From: Rhodoplanes sp.
GTDB taxonomy: Bacteria; Pseudomonadota; Alphaproteobacteria; Rhizobiales; Xanthobacteraceae
Direction of reading: 5' to 3'
DNA: 64,000 nucleotides
Assembly (NCBI RefSeq): GCF_013377085.1
Contig: NZ_JACAAX010000025.1
Coordinates: 25,306-89,305, forward strand
Of the stretch, positions 47,402-56,671 are shown piece after piece (the first letter of the stretch is position 1; every line of letters begins with the position of its first letter). The position numbers were made by a program, and so were the translations under genes. The notes under the pieces were generated by a model. That model saw nothing but the letters and a program-made list of their open reading frames with translations. It searched no databases and had not been told where the DNA came from.

Positions 47402-49975
47402 ATGACCGACGAACAGCTAGAAGCTGCCAAAGGCTATATTCGCCCACGCCCGATCCGCGTTGCATTCTTTGTCGCGGATGGCGATCACTCGCACCTGAAG
47501 CTTGACGGCATTTTCGCAGAGTCAATGTCACGCTGGGGCGGACGTTATAGCCTCATTTGCCCTTGTGAAAATGGCTATCCATGTGACAGCTACATTCCAT
47601 GGCTGACGGCGTTCGATCCTGACATCATTTATTCGTTCGTCGACTTGAGCGATGAAGGCCTCCTGAAAATCAGGGAAAGCTTCGGGCCTGCGTATCTGGT
47701 CCGACATGCTGAAGACATCAAGGGCGAGCCGACCGCTCGCGACTTCCGTGTCGCTTTGCCTATTTCCACGCTCACGTCTCTGTCGACTACATTGCAATAC
47801 GCGCGTGCATTTCCTGCTTCAGCGCCGCAGCCTATCCGCTTGGTTGATTACTTACCAGCCTCAGAGCGCGACCACTTCATCGATGACAATTTTGGAACTT
47901 TTTACGGCAGTTATGGACGATGGCCAATCCCCCCGAACCTAGCAGACGCAGTGAAGCCGCTTGCTGTTGTGTCAGACCAGGTGTTGAACAAGCCAAACCG
48001 TGGGCGACGCTACGCCGACGAGACGGTCGGTGATGCCACAGCACTGCTGCATTACTTGGCAACGCACCCGAACACATTTGGCTTAGCGCAGGTTGCTGCC
48101 GATGCGGCACCCCGTATTGAATTGCGCGATCGATACGAAAATGCGTTCATGCTTGTCGTGGGCGAGTCCTTCGCGGATCGCGTTGTATTCTGGAACCTGC
48201 GCAGTCGCGATCCCGCGTTTCTAGGCCGCGAACCCACCACGCTCATTGTTGCGCCTGCACGGCTGGAGGACCCAGAGTTCTTTACCGCGCTTGTCGCGTT
48301 CCTCAAAAGGAGAAATGGCGTACCGCGAGACTCCGGCACGCCATGGGTCGAGTTGTGTTCGACAAGCGTGCCTGAAGGCGAGTTAACCGCGATTGGGGAG
48401 CGTTTCAGGGCGGCTGACAACTGGAACAGCTATCATGTCACGAAGCCTATCACACTCGATAGCATTACGCCTTCGGCAAAAGCGCTTGAGCGACCACTTC
48501 ACCTTATCACCGGCGGATTCTTTGAGCGCGGGGTTCAATGGAAAGAATTTCCAGCGACCGGCCAACAAGTGCGCCCACCTATGGTAGAACCGAGCCACAT
48601 CGAACATGTTCAAAGCAAAAATTTCGCTGTCGACGGTTCATGGGCGATGGATGTGCGCTTCGAGCGACAAGAAAATCATTCTCGGTTTTCTAACATACGC
48701 CATCAATGGCACTTTCCGCGCCGCCTTCGATTCCATCAGGCATTCTTGGGCTATCACGAAGCAAAGGACCAAGGCCGAGAATATCGCCATACGCGTACGA
48801 CCGGTGAAGGAACTCTGACGCTTTTCGCAGGCCTCGGCGAACAGCCGCCGGTGATCGCATTGCCGAATGATGAAACTGCCTTTCGGTATGCTATGCAGCG
48901 GGGGGATACGTGGCCTCCCTTCCGGCGCTTCGACAAATGGGAAGCGCCTACTGGACCATTCGAATGGGCTCAACCTTCAGACAAGGGCCGGTATCTTATC
49001 GGCGCGCTACGCATGTTTGGCGGCATACAGGAAGCGGGCGCTGTGCTTCTTCATAGTTACTGGCGAGCTGTTTTCGACGAGCTTGGCGGCTCGATTGGTC
49101 CAATCCGCCGCGAGCAGGTGAGGGACAAAATTAAGAAGAAGGTACGTGCGGTTAGAACGCCGCCCGGCGACTGGAATGACGATACATGGGACAGGCTAAC
49201 AGCCCTTGTCGCGAGCGAGGCGCATCAAATGCGTCTGCCGCAGCAAGCTCTTTCCTATGATATGCTTTTAAAGCGTCACGATCGGTTCCTCGCCACGGAG
49301 CAGGAAATCTTAGCCAAGAAGAAAGCGGACAAGCCGGAAAAGTGGATCGCGCGGGCGAAGCGATCCTTGAGGAACGGCGTGCAGAACCGGTGCGCTCAGA
49401 AAGTCCTATTCCAGGGATACCAATGGCGCTGCGATACCTGCTTCAATACGAACTGGAACGACATCGGCGCGCTGGAACCGGAACTCGTATGTTCGATATG
49501 TGGCGCCAGAGAACCGGCGCCGGTCGATAGGCCGTGGAGCTTCAAGCTAAATGGGTTCCTGAAAGATGCTTTGCGCGAGCACGGCCTGACAGCGCTTGTA
49601 TGGTGCTTGATCACCCTGGAGGGCAACGCGCGCGAGACGTTCTTCTATCTCGGGCCGCACGAACTCTGGAAAAGCTATCCGAAGGACGAGAAGACGCCGC
49701 CGGAACACGAAGCCGATTTGATCTGCGTCGTGGATGGAATTGTCCATCTATGCGAAGTGAAAAGCTCTGGGCGCGACATTGGCCTCACGTCGTTGGTGGA
49801 GGTCGCAATGCGGTTGAGGCCTGATGTAGTCACGCTCGCCGTCATGGAACCGCCGTCTAAGCGCTTGAACGCCACGCTTGAGGAACTCAAGCGCATGCTC
49901 AATGGCAGCGGCATTGGGGCAACGCTATTGACGCTGCGACCGGACGACCGAGAGAACGACGCCTATCTTCCGTAA
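47402..49975 (+). CDS. Large uncharacterised protein with zinc ribbon and PD-(D/E)XK-like nuclease motif
   Basis: An 857-aa cytosolic protein with no family I recognise. The N-terminal ~130 residues look Rossmann-like (RPIRVAFFVADGDHSHLKLD; WLTAFDPDIIYSFVDLSDEG). The long middle region has no clear motif. A zinc ribbon occurs at ~677-700 (RCDTCFNTN ... CSICGA). The C-terminal domain has HEADLICVVDGIVHLCEVKS (~770-786), an acid-x-D...E-x-K arrangement typical of PD-(D/E)XK nucleases. Base and codon use are A/T-richer than neighbouring genes, indicating transfer. It starts 16 nt after the tRNA CCA with a weak ribosome site (AAAGA), so it is probably read from the tRNA promoter. Its TAA stop overlaps the distal repeat. 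Context suggests a cargo gene of a mobile element, perhaps antiphage defence. Confidence 0.85.
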   Translation: MTDEQLEAAKGYIRPRPIRVAFFVADGDHSHLKLDGIFAESMSRWGGRYSLICPCENGYPCDSYIPWLTAFDPDIIYSFVDLSDEGLLKIRESFGPAYLVRHAEDIKGEPTARDFRVALPISTLTSLSTTLQYARAFPASAPQPIRLVDYLPASERDHFIDDNFGTFYGSYGRWPIPPNLADAVKPLAVVSDQVLNKPNRGRRYADETVGDATALLHYLATHPNTFGLAQVAADAAPRIELRDRYENAFMLVVGESFADRVVFWNLRSRDPAFLGREPTTLIVAPARLEDPEFFTALVAFLKRRNGVPRDSGTPWVELCSTSVPEGELTAIGERFRAADNWNSYHVTKPITLDSITPSAKALERPLHLITGGFFERGVQWKEFPATGQQVRPPMVEPSHIEHVQSKNFAVDGSWAMDVRFERQENHSRFSNIRHQWHFPRRLRFHQAFLGYHEAKDQGREYRHTRTTGEGTLTLFAGLGEQPPVIALPNDETAFRYAMQRGDTWPPFRRFDKWEAPTGPFEWAQPSDKGRYLIGALRMFGGIQEAGAVLLHSYWRAVFDELGGSIGPIRREQVRDKIKKKVRAVRTPPGDWNDDTWDRLTALVASEAHQMRLPQQALSYDMLLKRHDRFLATEQEILAKKKADKPEKWIARAKRSLRNGVQNRCAQKVLFQGYQWRCDTCFNTNWNDIGALEPELVCSICGAREPAPVDRPWSFKLNGFLKDALREHGLTALVWCLITLEGNARETFFYLGPHELWKSYPKDEKTPPEHEADLICVVDGIVHLCEVKSSGRDIGLTSLVEVAMRLRPDVVTLAVMEPPSKRLNATLEELKRMLNGSGIGATLLTLRPDDRENDAYLP

Positions 49976-50025
49976 TCCCTCGGGCCGCGAGGCCTGTGCC
50001 GGTTCGATCCCGGCCGCCCGCACCA
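49974..50025. repeat. attR-like orphan copy of tRNA-Leu 3' end
   Basis: 52-bp copy of the tRNA-Leu 3' exon, from AATCCCTCGGGCCG to CCA. It has no 5' half, so it is not a functional tRNA. The G/C-richer bases at all five differences (variable-arm loop GCGA, T-stem GCCGG/CCGGC) make it look like the original host 3' end displaced by integration. Confidence 0.8.
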
Positions 50026-50302
50026 GGGTGACGACGTGTCGTGACATCGGTCGGGACGAAACCCGTCCGGCGCGCGCTCCGTATCGGCCCGCAGCGTTTC
50101 ATTGCCCGTGGCATCCGACCCGCGGCCTCTGTCCTCGTTCAGGCGGCGTTAGCCCTTTGCACGGGATGGCTGCAGGCGAGCGCCCCTGTTTACCTCACAT
50201 CCGCGTCATCCGTGTACAAGGCCGGTTGTGTGCCGGCCGGACGGCGCCCTACCTTGACGGGGCTGCGGAGGCGGTCGGCGAGACCTCGGGGAGGATCGTG
50301 CA

Positions 50303-50650
50303 ATGTCGCGTCGGCACATGATGGCCCTGGCCACGGGCCTGTCGGTGGGACTGGGTGCGCTGGCGATGCCGACGGCCGTGTCGGCGGGCGGTGGCTGCTG
50401 GAACTGCGCTCCCGCCGTCTATGGCGGCCCTGTCTATTATGCGCCGCGCTACTATCCCCCGACCTATTACGCGCCGAATTACTACCCGGCCTACTGGGCC
50501 CCGGTGTATTCGCCGTATCTGGTCGGCCGGCGGCCGCCGGTCGTCGCGCCCGTGGTGGCGCCGGTCGTCGGCTATGGTCCGGTCTGGCGTCCCTCGACCT
50601 GGGACGGCGGCTATTGGCGCGACCCGTACTGGAATTGGCGGCGCTGGTGA
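50303..50650 (+). CDS. Secreted Tyr/Pro-rich protein
   Basis: A 115-aa exported protein: signal peptide MMALATGLSVGLGALAMPTA, cleaved near VSAGGG, then a CWNC motif and aromatic repeats of the type YYxPxYY (YYAPRYYPPTYYAPNYYPAY), a Pro/Val stretch (RRPPVVAPVVAPVVG) and a Trp-rich end (WRDPYWNWRRW). Good ribosome site GGGGAGGA. Similar low-complexity secreted proteins are frequent in Hyphomicrobiales; the role is unknown. Confidence 0.7.
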   Translation: MSRRHMMALATGLSVGLGALAMPTAVSAGGGCWNCAPAVYGGPVYYAPRYYPPTYYAPNYYPAYWAPVYSPYLVGRRPPVVAPVVAPVVGYGPVWRPSTWDGGYWRDPYWNWRRW

Positions 50651-51248
50651 GCCCGTCGCGGACTTGAGCGAAAGCGCCCCGCCGCGCTCGGCCGCCACAG
50701 TATCATTGCGTGCGAGAACTTGCTGATCGCGTTCCGGTCATTCCGGGGCGCTGGCCGAAAAGCCGGCGTGCCCGGACTCCGCAAAACAGACCGGGACGAT
50801 GGAGCCGGGACAGCCTCGCGTCGCGAGGCGTTCGCGATGACGGCGTCCCACATCGAAGTTGAAGCGGACGACGCCCCCATTTGACCAGCAGCGCAAATCC
50901 GACCTCGCTGGTCCGACCCCGCGAGGCGTTCGCCAACGCAAAAGGGCCGCCCCGTGACATGAGCGGCCCTTGGTGCCTCGAAGGCACTGCGACGTGGCTG
51001 CTGGGGGGAAGGGGGGGCAAAGGGGACCAGCAACTTTGTCTGCTGGTACAACGTGCGACCCCCAAGTCGGTTCCAACGCACCGTCGAATTTTTTCAGCTT
51101 TTTGACGATCCCGGTCCGGGCCGTCCGGTGGCCCGGGCGGGATGCCGCCGACGGGGAGGAAAAACGACGACGGCACCGCGGGTTGGCGGACAGATCCGCG
51201 CCGCGATCCGGCCGGCCCCGGCGACCTTGGCGGCGGTCGGCGTGGCCG
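50651..51248. other. Gene-free stretch with hairpins
   Basis: About 600 bp without a credible gene. A perfect 9-bp hairpin (AAGGGCCGC 50942-50950 / GCGGCCCTT 50963-50971) is followed by GTGCC-TCGAA-GGCAC, but there is no T-run. Repeated GCGAGGCGTTCGC motifs occur at about 50817-50833 and 50920-50934. G-runs lie at 51003-51017. Possibly a repeat remnant downstream of guaC. Confidence 0.4.
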
Positions 51249-52292
51249 CTACCGGTCGAACACCGTGTTGCGCTGCGCCCCGACCAGCACGAAGGTGGTG
51301 CGCTTCGGCACCTCCTTCAGGCGGGTGGCGCCGATATAGGTCATCGAGGAGCGCAGGCCGCCGGTGATCTCCTGCAGGCTCGCCTTGACCGGGCCGCGAT
51401 ACGTCACCTCGACGGTCTTGCCCTCGGCGGCGCGATAGTCGGCGACGCCGCCGTGATACTTGTTCATCGCGGTGTCGGACGACATCCCGTAGAACTCCAT
51501 GCCGACCGCGACGCTCTCGCCGTCGCGCTCGACGTGGCGCACCCGCCCCTCGCATTCGTCGTGGCCGGCCAGCATGCCGCCCAGCATGACGAAGTCGGCG
51601 CCGGCCCCGAACGCCTTGGCGATGTCGCCCGGTACCGTGCAGCCGCCGTCCGAGCAGACATGCCCGCGCAGCCCGTGCGCCGCGTCGGCGCATTCGATCA
51701 CGGCGGAGAGCTGCGGATAGCCGACCCCGGTGAGGTCGCGCGTCGTGCACACCGAGCCGGAGCCGATGCCGACCTTGACGATGTCGGCGCCGGCCAGGAT
51801 CAGCGCCTCGGCCATCTCGCCCGTGACGATGGCGCCCGCCATGATGACGGCGTCCTGGTTCTCGTCGCGCACCCGCTTCACCACCTGCAGGAACTGCTCG
51901 CTGTAGCCGTTGGCGACGTCCATGCAGATTTTGGTGACCGGCACCTGCTTGCGCACGAAGGCGAGCTTGTCGAGGTCGTCGCCGGTGATGCCGATCGAGT
52001 AGAAGATGTTCTCGGCGATGTCGCTCCTGAAGAACTCGACCAGCCGCTCGGCCGGATAGTGCTTGTGCAGGGCCACCATGGCGCCGAACGGCGCGAAGGC
52101 CTGGGCCATGCTGAAGGTGCCGACCGTGTCCATGTTGGCGGCGATCAGCGGGAAGCCGGTCCACTCGTGGCCGGTATGGACGAAACGGAATGTCCGGGTG
52201 ACGTCGACATTGGCCCGCGACGAGAGGGTCGACCGCTTGGGCCGGATCAGGACGTCTTTGAAATCGAGCTTCGGGTCGGTTTCGATGTGCAT
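51249..52292 (-). CDS. guaC: GMP reductase
   Basis: A 347-aa GMP reductase (GuaC), converting GMP to IMP with NADPH in purine interconversion. Near-colinear with E. coli GuaC from memory: [59 protein letters not shown] with the catalytic Cys, [20 protein letters not shown] and the flap [10 protein letters not shown]. It lacks the CBS domains of IMP dehydrogenase, which separates it from GuaB. The start at 52292 is set by homology; the long upstream frame is spurious. Confidence 0.95.
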   Translation of the reverse strand: MHIETDPKLDFKDVLIRPKRSTLSSRANVDVTRTFRFVHTGHEWTGFPLIAANMDTVGTFSMAQAFAPFGAMVALHKHYPAERLVEFFRSDIAENIFYSIGITGDDLDKLAFVRKQVPVTKICMDVANGYSEQFLQVVKRVRDENQDAVIMAGAIVTGEMAEALILAGADIVKVGIGSGSVCTTRDLTGVGYPQLSAVIECADAAHGLRGHVCSDGGCTVPGDIAKAFGAGADFVMLGGMLAGHDECEGRVRHVERDGESVAVGMEFYGMSSDTAMNKYHGGVADYRAAEGKTVEVTYRGPVKASLQEITGGLRSSMTYIGATRLKEVPKRTTFVLVGAQRNTVFDR

Positions 52293-52403
52293 GGCGAAGA
52301 GTCCGGCCGGTGAACCGGCAAGGGGTGAACCGGCAATGGATGGTCCGCGACGGATGGGGGAGCGTCCGGTGGCGGCGCGGCGAGCGGGGCAATGTAGCAA
52401 ACA

Positions 52404-53255
52404 ATGCTTCGGAAATCTGAAGATCTGGCCATGCGCGGCGCTCGGGGCACCCTGCGTCTTTTGAGCGCGCGGCGCAGGGCAGGCGGGCGCGACCGCGAGG
52501 CGTCCCGCCTGGCGGTCCTGCCGGCCGTCTTTCTCGCGGCCCTCGTCGCGGTGGGGCTGACAGAACCGGCCGCGGCCGAGCCGGCCGGTCCCGAGACGGC
52601 TCCCAAGAGCGAGGCCGCGGAAAAAGCCTGCCGGCCGGATCGCTTCGGCGGGCAGGTCTGCGGGGCCGGTGAGACCGCGGTCCGGGTCATCGCCGAAACG
52701 GTGTCGCCCTCGGGCCGCCATGCCTTCGCCTGGGGGGCCCCCGACGGCATCGAGCGCGAGCCGGACGTCGAGAATGTCCGCATCGTGCTGGTGCGGCTCG
52801 CCGACGGGGCCGTGCTGGCGAAGCTCGGCGGCCACTACTGGTCGACCGGCGAGATGCGGGCGAACCGGCAGGCCGAGAGCGCCGTGTGGGCGCCGGACGA
52901 GCGCGCCGTCGTCGAGATCGCGGACAGCCGCTGGAGCACCTATTCGCTCCGCTACGTCGCCCTGGCGAAGGACGGCGCCGCGCGAACGCTCGATCTGCTG
53001 CCGCTGGTCGAGACGGCGGCGCGGGCAAGGCTGCGTCAGGCGATGCCGCGTGAGACCAAAGGGCGGGAGTTCATGGTGTCGGGCGACGCGCCGGCCCGCC
53101 TCGATGCGCGCGGCCGCCTGAGCCTCGGGGCGACGCTGTTCGTCCCCAAGGCGGACGCGTCGTTCGACCTCGCCATGCGGGTCGCGATCACCCGTGGCAA
53201 GGCCGGCACGCCGACCGCCGGCATCGTCTCGATGCGGCAGGTGCCGAGCCGATAG
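52404..53255 (+). CDS. Hypothetical exported protein
   Basis: A 283-aa protein. A basic N-terminus precedes one hydrophobic segment (~residues 37-55, [20 protein letters not shown]) and a likely cleavage site near AAAEPAG, then a predicted periplasmic beta-rich domain with one [11 protein letters not shown] pair. No family recognised. The start could also be the ATG at 52431; neither has a good ribosome site. It is divergent from guaC. Confidence 0.6.
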   Translation: MLRKSEDLAMRGARGTLRLLSARRRAGGRDREASRLAVLPAVFLAALVAVGLTEPAAAEPAGPETAPKSEAAEKACRPDRFGGQVCGAGETAVRVIAETVSPSGRHAFAWGAPDGIEREPDVENVRIVLVRLADGAVLAKLGGHYWSTGEMRANRQAESAVWAPDERAVVEIADSRWSTYSLRYVALAKDGAARTLDLLPLVETAARARLRQAMPRETKGREFMVSGDAPARLDARGRLSLGATLFVPKADASFDLAMRVAITRGKAGTPTAGIVSMRQVPSR

Positions 53256-53403
53256 GGCGAGCATTCGGCGGGCGGCCGGCCGCAAGCGTCGGCCGGGGGG
53301 CGTTTCGGCACGACGGCTTCGACACCGTTCCGATTGCGGCGCCCGACAGAATCTCTAAGCTCGCGAGTCTCGTCCCGCCGCCCGTCCAACGAGGGCTTTT
53401 CCG

Positions 53404-54396
53404 ATGACGAAGACTGTCTCCTGGGTACGCCTCGCGGCGGCCGCCGCGGCCGCTGTGCTCGTGCTTGCTGCCTGTCCCCGTCCTGGTATCGCGCAGGATT
53501 ATCCCAAGCAGGTGATCCGCCTGATCTTGCCGACCCCGCCGGGCGGCATGGCGGATCTTCTCGGGCGGATCATCGCCCAGAAGGTCTCCGAGAACACCAA
53601 GTCGACCATGATCGCCGAGAACAAGACCGGCGCGGCCGGCCTGATCGCCGCCGACATGGTCGCGCATTCGCCGCCCGACGGCTACACGCTGTTCCTCGGC
53701 TATCACTCGACCCAGTCGATCCTGCACCTGATCACGGCCAAGATGACCTACGATCCGGTGAAGGATTTTGCCCCGGTCATCTATGTGGCGATCGCGCCCA
53801 ACGTGCTGATCATCAATCCGTCGGTTCCCGCCAAGACGGTGGCGGAGCTGATCGCCTACGCCAAGGCCAATCCGGGCAAGCTCACCTATGCGTCGCAGGG
53901 CAAGGGCACCACGGGTCATCTCGGCGGCGAGATGTTCGCGCAGGCGACCGGCATCGACATCACCCATGTGCCGTATCGCGGCGCCGCGCCGGCCTTGAAC
54001 GACCTGATCGGCGGCCAGGTCAGCATGATGTTCGACATCGTGCCGCTGGCGCGCGAGCACATCGCGGCCGGCAATGTGCGGGCGCTGGCCGTCACCTCGC
54101 CGCAGCGCTCGCCGGTGCTGCCCAACGTGCCGACCACCACCGAGCTCGGGCTGCCCGAGGTGCAGGGCGGCGCCTGGTGGGGCGTGTTCGCCCCGGCCGG
54201 CACGCCGAGGCCGATCATCGACTGGCTCAACACCGAGGTCCGCAAGGCGTTCGCGACGCCGGAGGTGCGCGACCGTCTGACCGAGCAGGGCCTCACCTTC
54301 GCGCTCGGCACGCCCGAGCAGCTCGCCGAGCACGTCAAGAAGGAGACCGAGCGCTGGGGCGCCGTGATCCAGAAGGCGGGCATCAAGCCGGAATGA
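53404..54396 (+). CDS. Bug/TctC-family solute-binding protein (copy A)
   Basis: A 330-aa periplasmic tricarboxylate-type binding protein with signal peptide (LAAAAAAAVLVLAACPRPGIAQ; the Cys may be lipidated). Family motifs: LILPTPPGGMADLLGRIIAQ, AENKTGAAGLIAADM, SPPDGYTLFLGYHSTQ and THVPYRGAAPALNDLIGGQV. Over 80% identical by eye to the copy at 55443-56432, with a PEBP gene between. No TctA/TctB genes nearby. Confidence 0.92.
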   Translation: MTKTVSWVRLAAAAAAAVLVLAACPRPGIAQDYPKQVIRLILPTPPGGMADLLGRIIAQKVSENTKSTMIAENKTGAAGLIAADMVAHSPPDGYTLFLGYHSTQSILHLITAKMTYDPVKDFAPVIYVAIAPNVLIINPSVPAKTVAELIAYAKANPGKLTYASQGKGTTGHLGGEMFAQATGIDITHVPYRGAAPALNDLIGGQVSMMFDIVPLAREHIAAGNVRALAVTSPQRSPVLPNVPTTTELGLPEVQGGAWWGVFAPAGTPRPIIDWLNTEVRKAFATPEVRDRLTEQGLTFALGTPEQLAEHVKKETERWGAVIQKAGIKPE

Positions 54397-54807
54397 CGGC
54401 AGACCACGGAGATCAGGGCGGGGCCGTCCTCGACAGGAGGGCGGCCCCGTTCGGCTCGCGGGTGCGTGCGGGGGCCGGCAGCCGCTGTCCGATCGCGGCC
54501 GAGCCATAACGAAACCCGATAGCCTTGCCAAATCTCGCTATTGGACCTTCGACCGACGAACACCTTAGCGTGTTCGCGGAAGACGCGACTTTTCTGAACG
54601 TCACACATCCATCTGCAACGCGAACGCTCCCGCGCCGCCCGGCCGGAGGCTCGCGCGTGCCGCTTCGGCGGTGGCTGATCGCCCGCGTGGTTGTCGCAGT
54701 CCCGCAGGGCACGCCGTCTCGGGAACGACGCCGACGTCGCGTCGGACACAAGAACGAGCGGGCTTCCGCCGCCGGCGGCAGCCGACGCAACGAACGGAGG
54801 AAGACAG

Positions 54808-55401
54808 ATGCAATCGACCAAGTCACCGAACACGATCGCCGGCGCCTGGACGGCTCTGGCCTGCGGGGTTGCCATCATGACCATGCTGTCCGTACCTGCC
54901 GCCGCGCAGGCGAACGTCTTCCAGCTCTCCTCGCCGGCCTTCGCCGACAACGGGCTCCTGGCCAAGAAGAACGCCGGCCGGAACCCCGCCAATCCGAACT
55001 GCGTCGGCGACAACGTGTCCCCGCCGCTCGCCTGGTCCAACCCGCCCGCCGGCACCCGCAGCTACGCCATCATCCTGCACGACCAGGAAGGGCGGAACGG
55101 CCTCGGCGTGGTGCACTGGCTCGCCTACGGGATCGACGCCTCCGTCACGTCGCTGCCGGAAGGCGCCGGCGACGGCCAGTTCAAGGGCCTCACGGGCGGC
55201 AAGAACATCCTCGGCCAAGGCACCTATTTCGGTCCGTGTCCGCCCAAGACCCAGGGGCCGCACCACTACGTCTTCACGATCATCGCCACCGACTTGGAGC
55301 CGACCGCGCTCGAGCCGGGCCTGACCATGCCGCAGCTCCTCGAGGCGATCGGATCGCACGCCAAGGCCGCCACCGGCCTGATCGGCCGCTTCGGCCACTG
55401 A
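54808..55401 (+). CDS. PEBP/YbhB-YbcL (Raf kinase inhibitor-like) protein, exported
   Basis: A 197-aa phosphatidylethanolamine-binding-protein-fold protein with a signal peptide (ALACGVAIMTMLSVPAAAQA). The ligand pocket is recognisable: NCVGDNVSPPLAWSNPPAGT, WLAYGIDAS, and GPCPPKTQGPHHYVFTI. The bacterial members' role is unclear. Start at 54808 with GGAGGA upstream. It is flanked by two near-identical Bug genes, so it may have been carried in between by a duplication. Confidence 0.9.
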   Translation: MQSTKSPNTIAGAWTALACGVAIMTMLSVPAAAQANVFQLSSPAFADNGLLAKKNAGRNPANPNCVGDNVSPPLAWSNPPAGTRSYAIILHDQEGRNGLGVVHWLAYGIDASVTSLPEGAGDGQFKGLTGGKNILGQGTYFGPCPPKTQGPHHYVFTIIATDLEPTALEPGLTMPQLLEAIGSHAKAATGLIGRFGH

Positions 55402-55442
55402 CCGACGCTCCCGAGCCCGCTGCTCTCACAAGGATCGTCCCC

Positions 55443-56432
55443 ATGAAGACCCGCTTCCGTGGACTTCGCTTCGCCACCGCCCTCGCGGCCGCCGTGCTGC
55501 TCGTCGCCGCGTCGCCCCGCCCGGGCGCCGCGCAGGACTATCCGAACCGGGTGATCAAGCTCGTCGTGCCGACGCCGCCGGGCGGCATGGCCGACCTGCT
55601 CGGACGCGTCATCGCCCAGAAGATCTCCGAGAACACCAAGGCGACCGTGATCGTCGAGAACAAGACCGGCGCGGCCGGCCTGATCGCGGCCGACATGGTC
55701 GCCCACTCGCCGCCGGACGGCTACACGCTGTTCCTCGGCTATCACTCGACCCAGTCGATCCTGCACCTGATCACGGCCAAGATGACCTACGATCCGGTGA
55801 AGGATTTCGCCCCGATCACCTATGTGGCGATCGCCCCCAACGTGCTGATCGTCAACCCGTCGATCCCGGCCAAGACGGTGCCGGAATTGGTCGCCTGGGC
55901 GAAGGCGAACCCCGGCAAGGCCAGCTACGCGTCGCAGGGCAAAGGCACCACCGGCCATCTCGGCGGCGAGATGCTCAAGCAGGCGACCGGCATCGAGATG
56001 ACGCATGTGCCGTATCGCGGCGGCGCGCCGGCCCTGCAGGATCTGATCGGCGGGCAGGTGACCATGATGTTCGACATCGTGCCGCTGGCGCGTGAGCACA
56101 TCGCGTCCGGCAAGGTGAAGGCGCTGGCCGTCACGGCGCCGGAGCGCGTGGCGGCGCTGCCGGACGTGCCGACCACCAAGGAGGCCGGGCTGCCCGAGGT
56201 GCAGGGCGGCGCCTGGTGGGGCCTGTTCGCCCCGGCCGGCACGCCGAAGCCGATCATCGACTGGCTGAACGCCGAGACCCGCAAGGCCTTCGACAGCGAG
56301 GTGCGGGCGCGGCTCACCGAGCAGGGCCTGAGCTTCGGGCTGGGCACGCCCGAAGAGCTCGCCGAGCACGTCAAGAAGGAGACCGAGCGCTGGGGCGCCG
56401 TGATCGAGAAGGCCGGCATCAAGCCGGAGTGA
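55443..56432 (+). CDS. Bug/TctC-family solute-binding protein (copy B)
   Basis: A 329-aa paralogue of the protein at 53404-54396: same signal peptide style (ATALAAAVLLVAASPRPGAAQ, here without the Cys), VVPTPPGGMADLLGRVIAQK, VENKTGAAGLIAADM, and THVPYRGGAPALQDL. Differences concentrate in the second lobe (VTAPERVAALPDV), which could alter ligand range. It starts 41 bp after the PEBP stop. The DNA of copies A and B is almost identical around the GYHSTQSILHLITAKMTYDP segment, indicating a recent duplication or conversion. Confidence 0.92.
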   Translation: MKTRFRGLRFATALAAAVLLVAASPRPGAAQDYPNRVIKLVVPTPPGGMADLLGRVIAQKISENTKATVIVENKTGAAGLIAADMVAHSPPDGYTLFLGYHSTQSILHLITAKMTYDPVKDFAPITYVAIAPNVLIVNPSIPAKTVPELVAWAKANPGKASYASQGKGTTGHLGGEMLKQATGIEMTHVPYRGGAPALQDLIGGQVTMMFDIVPLAREHIASGKVKALAVTAPERVAALPDVPTTKEAGLPEVQGGAWWGLFAPAGTPKPIIDWLNAETRKAFDSEVRARLTEQGLSFGLGTPEELAEHVKKETERWGAVIEKAGIKPE

Positions 56433-56671
56433 GCGATCCGACAGAGCGCCGAGCGTGCGTTTTCGCGCGCGGCGTCCCCGGAACGCCCGCTCCCTGGGCG
56501 GGACCAGGCGACGATTCGGCCGGCCGTTATCGATCAGTTTAGATCACGGGAACGTGATCGGGCCGTCACGGTCAATCCCGGCTCCCCGGGTTATGCTGAT
56601 CTTGGCCAAAGGCCGCGCATGAATCGCGACGGCGAGGTGGCTGATTCCGTACAGATGTGCAGGAGATCGCC

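Larger units (their letters stand above)
47334..50025 (+). mobile_element. tRNA-Leu-flanked insertion carrying one large gene
   Basis: A 52-bp direct repeat of the tRNA-Leu 3' end brackets this segment: 47334-47385 (inside the functional tRNA) and 49974-50025 (orphan). The first 14 bases (AATCCCTCGGGCCG) are identical, and five substitutions follow. The core, 47386-49973, is visibly lower in G+C than the surroundings and holds one gene. No integrase, recombinase or excisionase gene is present. This is the footprint of tRNA-targeted site-specific integration, now lacking its own enzyme or dependent on one in trans. Confidence 0.75.

Noticed and set aside
47402..49975. Homing endonuclease belonging to the group I intron
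   Set aside because: The gene lies outside the intron, is far larger than LAGLIDADG/HNH/GIY-YIG enzymes and shows none of their motifs.
49974..50025. Second tRNA-Leu gene
   Set aside because: Only the 3' 52 nt are present; the upstream sequence is coding and provides no acceptor 5' strand, D-arm or anticodon.
50942..50971. Hairpin as a Rho-independent terminator
   Set aside because: The stem is good but no T-run follows on either strand.
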